A stretch of DNA of 64,000 bases from JAMZMI01 sp039970095 (GCA_039970095.1 JBDVMP010000024.1:50489-114488), one strand, 5' to 3'; positions 8,989-17,114 are shown, counted from the first letter of the stretch. Translations and numbers: made by a program. The notes: a model not told the origin generated them from the letters alone.

Positions 8989-10260
8989 TTATTCTCCCGA
9001 AAGCTCATCAAATTTGGCTTTCATGGTCGGATTGCCATGAGTCAGCTTCTTTATAGTAAGATCATCTGCCTTATTATTTGCCAACCTTAAATTGTTTTCA
9101 GAGGATAGCAAGGCTTCTTTGGTCTTTTGAAGATGACTGATTGTTTTGTCTATTTCTTCTATAGCCGTTTTGAATTTACGGCTCGCCAAATCATAATTCC
9201 TCGCAAACCCTTCTTTGAAGGTATTTATCTTATCTTCAAAGTTGGTAATATCAATGTTTTGGTTCCTGATCATATTGAGCTCGGCCTTATAAGCCATAGA
9301 GTTCATGGCGGCATTCCGCAGTAGGGTTATGATTGGAATAAAGAATTGCGGTCGCACCACATACATCTTAGGGTACTTATGAGAGACATCTACAATCCCC
9401 TGATTGTAGAATTCGTTATCTGCTTCTAAGAGCGAAACCAACACCGCATATTCACATTTCTTCTCCGTCCTGTCTTTATCAAGCTCTTTGAAAAAGTCTT
9501 CGTTCTTCTTTTTGGTGGCGGTCTCATCACCTTCATTCTTCATTTCGAACATGATAGAAATGACTTCATTACCAGCATCATCTTGTTCCTTGTATATATA
9601 GTCACCCTTACTTCCATATCTGGCATCATTATCTTTTTCAAAATAGGCCTTCTGGAAGGCAGTAGAGCGGAGTTTGTTAAACTCAGTTTCACAATGCTGC
9701 TCAAGCGTTTCTCCCAACATTTTGGTAGACAATCTCAGCTTCATGTCCTTTCTAAGCTCTATTTCTTCATCCTTTAGCCTTATGATATCATCTTTAGTCT
9801 TCAGTTCAGCTGCAAACTTTTCTTTTAATGAGTTTTCAAGTAATTGCTTTTCCGTCTCCTTGGATTTCAAATCATTGGCAAGGTTATCTCGCTCTCTTTC
9901 AATCACCCTCACCGCCTCTGAAACTTCTAATCGTTTCTGCGTTTCAGCATTTTCAATTTTTGACTTCAGTGCAGATAGTTCACTCTCCTTTTCAGATAAC
10001 CTCTTAGACAGTTCAGCTTCACTTCGTGCTTTCAATTCCGAGATCTCATTGTCCTTTTGTGCAAGGGACTTTTCTAGCGCACTCTTTACCTTCTCGGTTG
10101 CCAGCTCCACTGCACTGTTTTTCTCTTGCTCAGCATATTTAAGCCTTTGGTTGATATCTTCTTCAAACTGGTGATCACGTACTTGCTTAAGAATATCTGC
10201 GTATCCAGCTTCATCTACTTTAAAAGCCTTTTTGCAATGAGGGCAAATGATTTCGTTCAT
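8989..10260 (-). CDS. DUF2130 domain-containing coiled-coil protein
   Basis: Protein of 423 residues. It begins MNEIICPHCKKAF, a half zinc-ribbon, followed by a long coiled coil (about 30-175) rich in Glu, Lys, Ala and Leu with ELKARSEAELSKRLSEKESE-type heptads. The DUF2130 domain comes next (about 180-330), with conserved-looking GSKGDYIYKEQDDAGN, ISIMFEMKNE and AVLVSLLEADNEFY. The domain has a nuclease-like pattern (D...E-K: FEMKNE), but no activity is established for the family. A C-terminal helix (about 335-420) follows. It lies 59 bases downstream of the reverse transcriptase on the same strand and may be co-transcribed with it. Such genes also occur in ordinary chromosomal contexts, so the link is only suggestive. 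Confidence 0.85.
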   Translation of the reverse strand: MNEIICPHCKKAFKVDEAGYADILKQVRDHQFEEDINQRLKYAEQEKNSAVELATEKVKSALEKSLAQKDNEISELKARSEAELSKRLSEKESELSALKSKIENAETQKRLEVSEAVRVIERERDNLANDLKSKETEKQLLENSLKEKFAAELKTKDDIIRLKDEEIELRKDMKLRLSTKMLGETLEQHCETEFNKLRSTAFQKAYFEKDNDARYGSKGDYIYKEQDDAGNEVISIMFEMKNEGDETATKKKNEDFFKELDKDRTEKKCEYAVLVSLLEADNEFYNQGIVDVSHKYPKMYVVRPQFFIPIITLLRNAAMNSMAYKAELNMIRNQNIDITNFEDKINTFKEGFARNYDLASRKFKTAIEEIDKTISHLQKTKEALLSSENNLRLANNKADDLTIKKLTHGNPTMKAKFDELSGE

Positions 10261-10319
10261 ATCAATTCAATATTGTTACAATTGAGCGCTAAATACACTT
10301 TACTAATATCCGGAATCCT

Positions 10320-11822
10320 TCAAGATAATTGATTTCTATGAAGGTAATTTTTCAGAATTAAATTGTGTCTTCTTACTTGTCTCCTAATTTCAGGAGCATT
10401 TAGAATATCAGAAGCTTTATACGCGTATTTGATGAAATTACCGCGGTATCTTCTTGCCGTACTCACAACAGTCAATTTTACCCCATTGTGAGAAATCCTT
10501 TTTGCTGGTAAATATCGCTTATATCTGGCTCTACCTCGATAGGTAAAAAGACGGTAGATTTTACGCTTATATAGGGTTTCATTATCAGTTAGATACTTGA
10601 TTTTAGCCGAATCTATCCTTCTACGCTTGATCCTAATACTCTCTTTCATTTCTCTGTAAAACTCAGAAATATTGGAGGCCTTAAGTAAAGTTTTAAAACC
10701 ATAAAATTCAAAGCCCAAGTAGAGAAGGTAAGAATTAGGCACCAAATTATCATCAGCTACTTTAAAACACCTCAAGTCCTCCTTTTCCGTTTTGAAAATG
10801 TATCTTTCGGTCTTACTAGGCTCTATAACCAAGTTAATTTCCTCTATTGCTTTATGAATGAACTTCGCTATTTCCTCAACTAGACTTTCTTCACAAACAA
10901 TAATTAAATCATCTGAATATCTTCTATAGTAGCAGCCTTTGTCATTTACAAGTTCTTGGATAACAAGTTGATCAAAGGGAAGCATATACAGATTAGCTAG
11001 CATTGCACTTATTGGTAAACCTTGAGGTATACCTGCTATTTTACCGTTTGTTTTTTTCTGATTTTTATAGACTTGAATATCGGAGTTAACAAAATCTTTA
11101 ACAGATTCAAAAAGCTGAAATTTGCCCACATTCTTAAGATGAGCTATCTGCTTTTCATCAAGATTACCATTCTTTCTTTGCCGTAAATCATCGAAATAAA
11201 AATAACTAAATCGGGTAATTGATTTGTAGATATTGTAATGGTCTTTAGGAAGTGTATTACAACCCAAAAGTGAGGCCCAAATCAACTTAAGCTTTTTGTG
11301 ATCAAGACTGGGGAAGAAGTTTTTGATATCAAACGCCAAAACCCCACAGTTTCCTCGCAACTTAATCTCATCAAAACCCTCTTTTGCAAAATCCACATTA
11401 AACTTAAATCTTTCTCCGTCTAAAGTCACAATTTGACGGTATGCCGTTATGCTTTCATTGAGCCTATCATTTTTACTAAGCTCCTTTTCGTACAGTGGCT
11501 GTATAATCTCTTTTGAATAATAGCTATAGATATGACTATCTATATGTGTGGCATACATAATAGGCCGAATTTTAGCATTCGAGATATAATCACCATTTTC
11601 ATCAATTGTTTTGTGGGACCTTCGACCTAAATCTTTGGAGAATTTGTATCTCCGGTTTTTAATCGTTCTGAAAATAAAAGGTGAGAATTTATGTCTTGCA
11701 ATCTTGTCAGAGTTGGTTAGATATGAAAAGACCTTAGGCCTTTCTGACAGGTTAATCCTATTGGTAAGGTGTAAATAACCCCTGTCTTTAAACCAGTCCT
11801 TCTTCTTTATTTCAGATATCAT
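10320..11822 (-). CDS. Reverse transcriptase, UG/Abi-like (candidate defence-associated RT)
   Basis: Protein of 500 residues from the ATG at 11822 (MISEIKKKDWFKDRGYLHL). The frame is open to 11960, but those 46 extra residues are hydrophobic, unlike RTs, and their DNA folds into the leader described separately. RT motifs in order: RPIMYATHIDSHIYSYY (about 86-102) and AYR (127-129) plus NVDFAKE, both typical of UG-type RTs; motif A FDIKNFF (Asp165); motif B GIPQGLPIS (264-272); motif C YSDD (302-305); then YLGFEFYG. A basic C-terminal extension of about 100 residues (RGRARYKRYLP, RRQVRRHN) has no domain I can name. There is no maturase/HNH part as in group II introns and no retron VTG motif. 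The gene is AT-rich relative to leuS. The subgroup cannot be fixed by eye; the antiviral role is inference. Confidence 0.85.
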   Translation of the reverse strand: MISEIKKKDWFKDRGYLHLTNRINLSERPKVFSYLTNSDKIARHKFSPFIFRTIKNRRYKFSKDLGRRSHKTIDENGDYISNAKIRPIMYATHIDSHIYSYYSKEIIQPLYEKELSKNDRLNESITAYRQIVTLDGERFKFNVDFAKEGFDEIKLRGNCGVLAFDIKNFFPSLDHKKLKLIWASLLGCNTLPKDHYNIYKSITRFSYFYFDDLRQRKNGNLDEKQIAHLKNVGKFQLFESVKDFVNSDIQVYKNQKKTNGKIAGIPQGLPISAMLANLYMLPFDQLVIQELVNDKGCYYRRYSDDLIIVCEESLVEEIAKFIHKAIEEINLVIEPSKTERYIFKTEKEDLRCFKVADDNLVPNSYLLYLGFEFYGFKTLLKASNISEFYREMKESIRIKRRRIDSAKIKYLTDNETLYKRKIYRLFTYRGRARYKRYLPAKRISHNGVKLTVVSTARRYRGNFIKYAYKASDILNAPEIRRQVRRHNLILKNYLHRNQLS

Positions 11823-11831
11823 ATAAAAGCA

Positions 11832-12153
11832 GTAAAACAGAGAAGTTCCCAAAGCTAGTTTATTGATAATGCTTAACACCAGATAAACTGGCTGAACCAC
11901 AAACCGAATTCTCGGTTCACTTTTCAGTTTTACGTTTATTGCTATATATCTATAGAACACTTAAACTCAGATTCAAATGAAGAATACATTCAAACCCAGA
12001 CAAATTGTCCATAGACTACAAGACCTGATAGAAGTATCAGCATCTATCTTAGATGAAAATTCGGAAACATTGCAATGGTTGCGAATTTTCATGATCTTGG
12101 CACTCAGAAATCAATCTACGTATTTATTATCCTGCAAAGCAGTCTGATTGATT
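11832..12153 (-). ncRNA. Putative structured non-coding RNA or leader of the reverse transcriptase
   Basis: Between the RT start (11822) and the divergent gene at 12265 the minus strand can form many stems. Next to the RT start codon is a three-way junction: closing stem 11919-11933/11832-11846 (13 of 15 pairs on the minus strand), arm 11883-11893/11853-11863 (10 of 11 pairs) and hairpin AACCGA-GAAT-TCGGTT (11902-11917). Upstream there are an 11-base perfect stem 12053-12063/12082-12092, a six-base stem 12025-12030/12035-12040 with a four-base loop, a five-base palindrome 11943-11956, and a nested hairpin 12109-12116/12146-12153 containing CTGC/GCAG. Several defence RTs use an RNA encoded directly upstream. 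A weak promoter-like box, TACATTTA, is at 12227-12220. The ends and expression are unproven. Confidence 0.45.
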
Positions 12154-12264
12154 GGATTTTACTCACCACGGTTCCAGTTGTTGTCACCATCACATGTAAA
12201 GAACTTCTCTGTAATGCCATAAATGTATTAAATTAGGTCGAAAACTAAAACATTTACCGCAATC

Positions 12265-12996
12265 ATGTCCACAAAAGAATCTAGTTCTAAAGAGCAGTTT
12301 GAATATTTCAAAATAGGGACTATTGTAACTCTCAAAACACATCCTTTATCTTTTCAGGAAAATGGCTTAATAGATTACCATATCAGTCATATACCTCCTT
12401 TTATGTGTATCAAAGAGCTGCATATAGAAGAAAAAAAGCAACTTTACAGCCCAGAAACCGGAGAGCAAACAGCAGATAAAGTAAAATACCTTTGTGTCTA
12501 TTTCAATCAGCAACGTTCCCTGTTTGAAGAAAAACTCCTGTACCACTCTATGCTATTAGAGTTAAGTGATGACAAGCTCATATTTCATAACCAAGGATTG
12601 CCCAATGATGAAAATCAAACTTTAAAAGAAGAAACACTAGGTTTAACTGTTACCGATTTTGAATACGGAAAGCGAGTGTTTTTCAAAACTTATAAGCTTG
12701 AAAAAAGAAAAAAATTCAAGAATTCAAAAGCATCAACAGTAGGAGAACAATTTAAAATTGCCATGACCCACACCTCTCCCGCATTCGTTATTAGAGGCAC
12801 AAAGAAGAATGAAACCCAAAACCTTTTTTATGAAAAAAATGGTAAGCCGAAACGAATTGTAGCAGACATCTTGGTTAAGGTTCTTTGGTATAATTCCTAT
12901 CAAGAAAAGATGTCAGAAGATTATCAGCCCAAGGAATTTTTCACCGATAATGAAGAAATTTTCAAAGACACTAAAAAACTTGAAACATCGTCCTAG
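12265..12996 (+). CDS. Hypothetical protein, divergent neighbour of the reverse transcriptase
   Basis: I do not recognise the family with certainty. The 243-residue product is soluble, with no signal peptide or membrane segment. Its N-terminal part (about 10-110) has the spacing of small SH3-like domains such as DUF2158: FKIGTIVTLK, then PPFMCIKEL, then VKYLCVYFNQQ, then LFEEKLLYHSMLLEL. This resemblance is by pattern only. The rest is rich in Lys and Glu (KLEKRKKFKN) with no catalytic motif visible. Base composition is AT-rich, like the reverse transcriptase and unlike leuS. It is divergent from the RT across the structured leader and ends at the terminator at 13042, so it could be acquired DNA together with the RT. 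Confidence 0.65.
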   Translation: MSTKESSSKEQFEYFKIGTIVTLKTHPLSFQENGLIDYHISHIPPFMCIKELHIEEKKQLYSPETGEQTADKVKYLCVYFNQQRSLFEEKLLYHSMLLELSDDKLIFHNQGLPNDENQTLKEETLGLTVTDFEYGKRVFFKTYKLEKRKKFKNSKASTVGEQFKIAMTHTSPAFVIRGTKKNETQNLFYEKNGKPKRIVADILVKVLWYNSYQEKMSEDYQPKEFFTDNEEIFKDTKKLETSS

Positions 12997-13041
12997 TGGC
13001 CTGGTACTTTTCCCTTCCACAGTCTCATATATTGAATAAAC

Positions 13042-13068
13042 AAAAGCCTCCCCATTAGGAAGGCTTTT
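13042..13068. terminator. Bidirectional intrinsic terminator between convergent genes
   Basis: The stem AAAAGCCT (13042-13049) / AGGCTTTT (13061-13068) has an 11-base loop, an A-run on one side and a T-run on the other, so it works in both directions. It lies between the plus-strand unknown gene ending at 12996 and the minus-strand outer-membrane protein ending at 13110. Confidence 0.8.
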
Positions 13069-13109
13069 GTCTGGCATCACTGCCACAGTAATATTTTAAA
13101 GCAGACCTC

Positions 13110-13952
13110 TTAAAACTTACCCAGCTTCAGCGTCATAAAGAAGTTGAGGTTTTCAAAATCGCTGCTGCTGGTGTTGATCAGTTCAAAATCCTGAGTGAAT
13201 CTTTTACTCACTCCAAAGGCTATCCTGAATGATCTGGAAACGTTCATTTCCAAACTAGCCCCCGGCTCTACATACCAAAACACATCCTGATCTACAATAC
13301 CATTTGTCGTGTTAAAATTAGGATCATTGATGCGGTCTTCTTCCCAGTCGATGTGATACCCCAGCCATCCGGCACCACCAGCAATCGGAAATGTGATATG
13401 CACTACCTGGTTGGAGAATAAGATAAACTCCATAAACATACCTCCATATCCTCCGAGCAGCACAGTGCTTCTGTCCGGATCTATACCGTCAAACTTGGCA
13501 GTAGGGATTATACCGTGCCCCTCTACTCCAATACCCACAGTTCTGTTCACAATCCACCCTGTGCGAAAACCAGCCAAAACTGCTGTTTCGCTATTAAACT
13601 CAGAAGCTCGGAATGATGCCCCAAAGAATCCCCCACTGTGATTCATAGAACCTGAAAGTGTTTTAACATCATTGCGCTTGTCTTTATAATCCGGTTTGGA
13701 GTCCTGATAGTATATGATCCGTGGTGTGGTGCTCACTGGCTCTTCTACTGGTGGCAGTGCAGGCAAACTATCGCTGACCATTGGAGTAGCTGCAGGCTGA
13801 GCTACAGTTTCTTCTTTTATCACGGAAGTGGTATCCGCTTGTTCAACAACTACTGGCTTTGATTGTGTTGTCTTCAGAGAGTCCGCATCCTGCGCTGTAG
13901 CAATGATTACCGAACCAAGTAAAACAAATATTGAGAGTCCTGATTTTTTCAT
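13110..13952 (-). CDS. Outer-membrane beta-barrel protein, unknown function
   Basis: Protein of 280 residues. A signal peptide (MKKSGLSIFVLLGSVIIATAQ) is followed by a low-complexity linker rich in Thr, Pro, Val and Glu (about 22-85, with several VVEQ/PPVEEP blocks). A barrel-like domain of about 180 residues with alternating aromatic/hydrophobic strands then ends in LNFFMTLKLGKF, the terminal aromatic typical of outer-membrane barrels. Segments such as FFGASFRASEFNSETAVLAG and VGIGVEGHGIIPTAKF are strand-like. It stands alone, divergent from leuS, with a promoter-sized gap of 117 bases. The linker suggests it may contact peptidoglycan or a partner, but no OmpA-type domain is present. Confidence 0.7.
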   Translation of the reverse strand: MKKSGLSIFVLLGSVIIATAQDADSLKTTQSKPVVVEQADTTSVIKEETVAQPAATPMVSDSLPALPPVEEPVSTTPRIIYYQDSKPDYKDKRNDVKTLSGSMNHSGGFFGASFRASEFNSETAVLAGFRTGWIVNRTVGIGVEGHGIIPTAKFDGIDPDRSTVLLGGYGGMFMEFILFSNQVVHITFPIAGGAGWLGYHIDWEEDRINDPNFNTTNGIVDQDVFWYVEPGASLEMNVSRSFRIAFGVSKRFTQDFELINTSSSDFENLNFFMTLKLGKF

Positions 13953-14009
13953 TTTTTGTAATGTTAATCTGACCTAATGACATGGTCTCAGATAAAAGGT
14001 TTCTCTTAG

Positions 14010-14041
14010 TTGATCAAAATATTCCTCATCTTTTACCTTTG
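14010..14041 (+). promoter_or_regulatory. Probable promoter of leuS
   Basis: A TACCTTTG box (14034-14041) fits the Bacteroidota -7 consensus TAnnTTTG. TTGA at 14010-14013, 20 bases before it, is a partial match to the -33 TTTG box. Transcription would start near 14048, about 20 bases before the leuS ATG. Confidence 0.5.
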
Positions 14042-14069
14042 CCCCTCTTAAAAAATCATCAGACCCGAA

Positions 14070-16841
14070 ATGGCAGAATACAATCACTCGAACATCGAAT
14101 CAAAATGGCAGGATAACTGGACAAAAAACCAGACCTATCGAGTAGAAATAAATAAAGATAAGCCTAAGTACTATGTACTGGATATGTTTCCTTACCCTTC
14201 TGGCGCAGGGCTGCATGTCGGCCATCCACTGGGCTATATAGCAACGGACATTATTTCGCGATACAAGCGCCTTAAAGGATTTAATGTATTGCATCCTATG
14301 GGATTTGATGCCTTTGGCTTGCCTGCCGAACAATATGCCATTCAAACGGGTCAGCACCCGGCTAAAACCACTGACGAAAACATAGCTCGATACAAAGAGC
14401 AATTGACGAAACTGGGATTCTGCTTTGACTGGTCTCGTGAATTCAGAACGAGCGAGCCATCATACTACAAATGGACGCAGTGGATTTTCAAGCAAATATT
14501 TAATAGCTGGTACAACAACGATACAGATAAAGCAGAGCACATTGACACTTTAATTGAAAAGTTTGAGACTTCAGGAAATGCTGGTGTAAATGCCGCCTGT
14601 GATGATGACACTCCGGCTTTCTCAGCAGATGAATGGACAGCCTGGTCTGAGACAGAGCAGCAGAAAATGCTTCTCAAGTATCGCTTGACTTTTATTGCAG
14701 AAACTACCGTAAACTGGTGTCCTGCATTGGGAACGGTGCTTTCTAACGACGAAGTGAAAGACGGCTTCTCAGAGCGTGGCGGTCATCCGGTGATCAAGAA
14801 AACCATGCCGCAGTGGAACATGCGTATCACTGCATATGCAGACAGGCTTTTGACTGGGCTTGACACTCTGGACTGGCCAGACCCCATCAAGGAAATGCAG
14901 CGCAACTGGATAGGTAAATCTTACGGTTCGGAAGTGGAGTTTGCTGTAGAGAATTCTGACAAGAAGATCAAAGTATTCACGACCAGGGTTGATACCATCT
15001 ACGGTGTGACATTCATGGTGATAGCCCCAGAGCATGAGTACGTGCCCGAGCTGACTACCGCTGATCAGAAAGAGGAAGTAGAAAAGTATGTGGATGCCGC
15101 CAAAAACAGATCTGAGCGGGATCGTATGAGTGATGTCAAAACAGTTTCCGGTGCTTTCACTGGCAGCTATGTAATCAACCCTTTCAATGATGAAAAGGTG
15201 CCTATCTATATCGCTGATTATGTATTGGCGGGGTATGGCACAGGTGCGGTAATGGCCGTTCCAAGTGGCGACCAAAGGGACTTTGATTTTGCTACCCACT
15301 TCGGTTTGGAAAAACCATTGATACTGGATGCTCAGAAAGTTTCTGACACAGAAGCGGACGCCACGAAGGAAGGAAAATACATCAACTCAGGAATCCTCAA
15401 CGGCTTGAATTATGAAGAAGCCACAGCAAAGGCAAACCAGTTTTTGGAGGAAAGAGGAATTGGCTCAAGTAAAGTCAATTACAAGATAAGAGACGCCATT
15501 TACGGTCGTCAGCGATATTGGGGAGAGCCATTTCCTGTCTATTACAAAGATGGTGTTCCTCACCTATTGGAAGATGATCAGCTTCCGCTAAATCTACCCG
15601 AAGTTGACAAGTTTTTACCTACGGAAGATGGTGAGCCTCCGTTGGGCCGTGCCGAAGGTTTCAACACCGCAGACGGGCATCCGTATGAGTTGACCACCAT
15701 GCCTGGCTGGGCAGGGTCAAGCTGGTATTTCTTCCGATATATGGATCCGCAAAACGATAAAGAGTTCTGCGGCAAGGAAGCGCTCGAATACTGGCAGGAT
15801 GTGGACTTCTACATAGGAGGTTCCGAGCATGCCACGGGCCACCTGCTCTACTCTCGCTTCTGGACCAAGTTCCTCTACGACATGGGCTACATCAAAGTAG
15901 ATGAGTATGCGAAGAAGTTGGTAAACCAGGGAATGATTCAGGGTAGGTCTAACTTTGTTTATAGAGTCAAAAATGAAAACAAATATGTTTCTTTCGGCTT
16001 AAGAAAAGACTTTGACAGCTATCCAGTACACGTTGATGTAAACATCGTCAAAGATGATGTGCTAGACATTGAAGCCTTCAAAAAGTTTCGTTCAGATGCT
16101 TTGGACGCAGAATTTATCCTGGAAGATGGAAAGTTCATCTGCGGCTGGGAAGTAGAAAAAATGTCAAAGTCGAAGTACAACGTGGTGAATCCAGATGAGC
16201 TTGTAGAAAAATACGGTGCAGACACTTTACGGATGTACGAAATGTTCCTCGGGCCTATTGAGGCAAGTAAGCCGTGGAATACCAATGGCATAGAAGGTGT
16301 TTTCAAGTTCTTAAGGAAGTTCTGGTCACTGTTTTACGATAAGAATGGAGCCTTCTCTGTTTCTGACGGTGAGCCTTCGGCTGAAGAGCTGAAAGTGCTT
16401 CATGGTACTATCAAGAAAATTGAGGATGATGTAGCGAGGCTTTCGCTCAACACCTCTGTAAGTAACTTCATGATCGCCACCAATGAGCTGGGGTCGCTCA
16501 AGTGCAACAAGAAAGCGATTCTTGAGCCATTCGTTGTTTTGCTCGCTCCTTATGCCCCACACATTGCAGAAGAACTCTGGAATCAGCTAGGTCACAGTGA
16601 CACAGTATTCGATGCTGCTTTCCCAGCTTTTGACGAAAAGTACCTGAAAGAAGAAAGCAAGGAGTACCCGATCATGATCAATGGCAAGATGAGAGCCAAG
16701 ATTTCTTTTAGTGTGGATACGCCAAAAGACGAAATGGAAAAAACGGTGCTTGAAAACGAGGCAGTACAAAAATGGCTGGAAGGCAAGCCTCCTAAGAAGA
16801 TGATCATCGTGCCCAACAAGATTGTGAACGTAGTGGTATAA
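14070..16841 (+). CDS. leuS: Leucine-tRNA ligase
   Basis: Protein of 923 residues, the usual length for bacterial LeuRS. It has the class I signature FPYPSGAGLHVGHPLG (HIGH-type motif near residue 50), a large inserted editing domain (about 230-430, with the threonine-rich GVTFMVIAPEH and GTGAVMAVPSGDQRDFDF segments) and a KMSKS motif at 697-701. An anticodon-binding helical domain and a small C-terminal domain (MINGKMRAKISF) follow. It charges tRNA-Leu in the cytoplasm. An insertion of about 50 residues (NFVYRVKNENKYVSFGL.., about 630-690) sits before KMSKS, common in Bacteroidota. It is monocistronic: a promoter-like box precedes it and a long hairpin follows. Confidence 0.97.
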   Translation: MAEYNHSNIESKWQDNWTKNQTYRVEINKDKPKYYVLDMFPYPSGAGLHVGHPLGYIATDIISRYKRLKGFNVLHPMGFDAFGLPAEQYAIQTGQHPAKTTDENIARYKEQLTKLGFCFDWSREFRTSEPSYYKWTQWIFKQIFNSWYNNDTDKAEHIDTLIEKFETSGNAGVNAACDDDTPAFSADEWTAWSETEQQKMLLKYRLTFIAETTVNWCPALGTVLSNDEVKDGFSERGGHPVIKKTMPQWNMRITAYADRLLTGLDTLDWPDPIKEMQRNWIGKSYGSEVEFAVENSDKKIKVFTTRVDTIYGVTFMVIAPEHEYVPELTTADQKEEVEKYVDAAKNRSERDRMSDVKTVSGAFTGSYVINPFNDEKVPIYIADYVLAGYGTGAVMAVPSGDQRDFDFATHFGLEKPLILDAQKVSDTEADATKEGKYINSGILNGLNYEEATAKANQFLEERGIGSSKVNYKIRDAIYGRQRYWGEPFPVYYKDGVPHLLEDDQLPLNLPEVDKFLPTEDGEPPLGRAEGFNTADGHPYELTTMPGWAGSSWYFFRYMDPQNDKEFCGKEALEYWQDVDFYIGGSEHATGHLLYSRFWTKFLYDMGYIKVDEYAKKLVNQGMIQGRSNFVYRVKNENKYVSFGLRKDFDSYPVHVDVNIVKDDVLDIEAFKKFRSDALDAEFILEDGKFICGWEVEKMSKSKYNVVNPDELVEKYGADTLRMYEMFLGPIEASKPWNTNGIEGVFKFLRKFWSLFYDKNGAFSVSDGEPSAEELKVLHGTIKKIEDDVARLSLNTSVSNFMIATNELGSLKCNKKAILEPFVVLLAPYAPHIAEELWNQLGHSDTVFDAAFPAFDEKYLKEESKEYPIMINGKMRAKISFSVDTPKDEMEKTVLENEAVQKWLEGKPPKKMIIVPNKIVNVVV

Positions 16842-16880
16842 TTAATGGATTAAAACCTCTTTAAATGAGGAGACTCCATG

Positions 16881-16935
16881 CCCTGTTTTATCATCTCTAT
16901 AACCTAAAAAGGGACTGAGTGGTGATTAGACAGGG
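16881..16935 (+). terminator. Long hairpin downstream of leuS
   Basis: Bases 16881-16895 pair with 16921-16935 (14 of 15 positions including two G-U pairs, with CCCTGT/ACAGGG at the base), and T-rich sequence (TTTATTGTTTTCT) follows. It lies 40 bases past the leuS stop and fits an intrinsic terminator, although the 25-base loop is long. Confidence 0.6.
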
Positions 16936-16999
16936 TTTATTGTTTTCTATTCAAGGTTTGTGTCGAGTCAGGTTTATGCCGACATAGGGTGCTGCTATT

Positions 17000-17033
17000 C
17001 ATTCATTTGATAACCACAGACATCAAATGAATG
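17000..17033. other. Twelve-base perfect inverted repeat upstream of the T9SS cargo gene
   Basis: CATTCATTTGAT (17000-17011) and ATCAAATGAATG (17022-17033) form a perfect 12-base palindrome with a 10-base spacer. It is 82 bases before the start at 17115, and no T-run follows on either side. That fits an operator for a dimeric regulator better than a terminator. The rest of the gap 16842-17114 holds only the leuS hairpin. Confidence 0.5.
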
Positions 17034-17114
17034 CAAGGGTTGCCTGAGCTTCAGAGTGATTTTAAAGATCTCTGTATATTTAGGTAATTAAATTCACCAA
17101 ACCTCAACCCAATC

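Noticed and set aside
9674..10174. Long serine-rich plus-strand frame opposite the DUF2130 gene
   Set aside because: It is the antisense reading of the coiled coil; Ser/Leu-rich low complexity is what antisense of Glu/Lys/Ala codons gives.
11850..11857. TAGCTTTG box on the minus strand as the RT's own promoter
   Set aside because: It fits the -7 consensus, but no TTTG lies 19-21 bases upstream, and it falls inside a stem of the proposed junction. It remains possible as an alternative to an upstream promoter, but is too weak to list.
11823..11960. N-terminal extension of the reverse transcriptase to 11960
   Set aside because: The extra 46 residues are hydrophobic and unlike RT N-termini, while the DNA forms a three-way junction; the ATG at 11822 leads straight into the family-like KKDWFKDRGYLH.
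10320..11960. Group II intron maturase
   Set aside because: No maturase X domain, no HNH endonuclease and no intron domain V-like sequence downstream of the gene.
11977..12147. Plus-strand 56-codon frame starting MKNTFKPRQIVHRLQDLIEV
   Set aside because: It has a plausible helix-like composition but lies wholly within the stem-rich leader, has no ribosome-binding signal, and an 11-base perfect hairpin runs through it. I could not match it to a family, so it is not listed as a gene.
10320..12153. Retron (msr-msd plus RT)
   Set aside because: The RT lacks the retron VTG region and has YSDD with a UG-type N-terminal block; no a1/a2-type flanking repeat with a branching guanosine context was evident.
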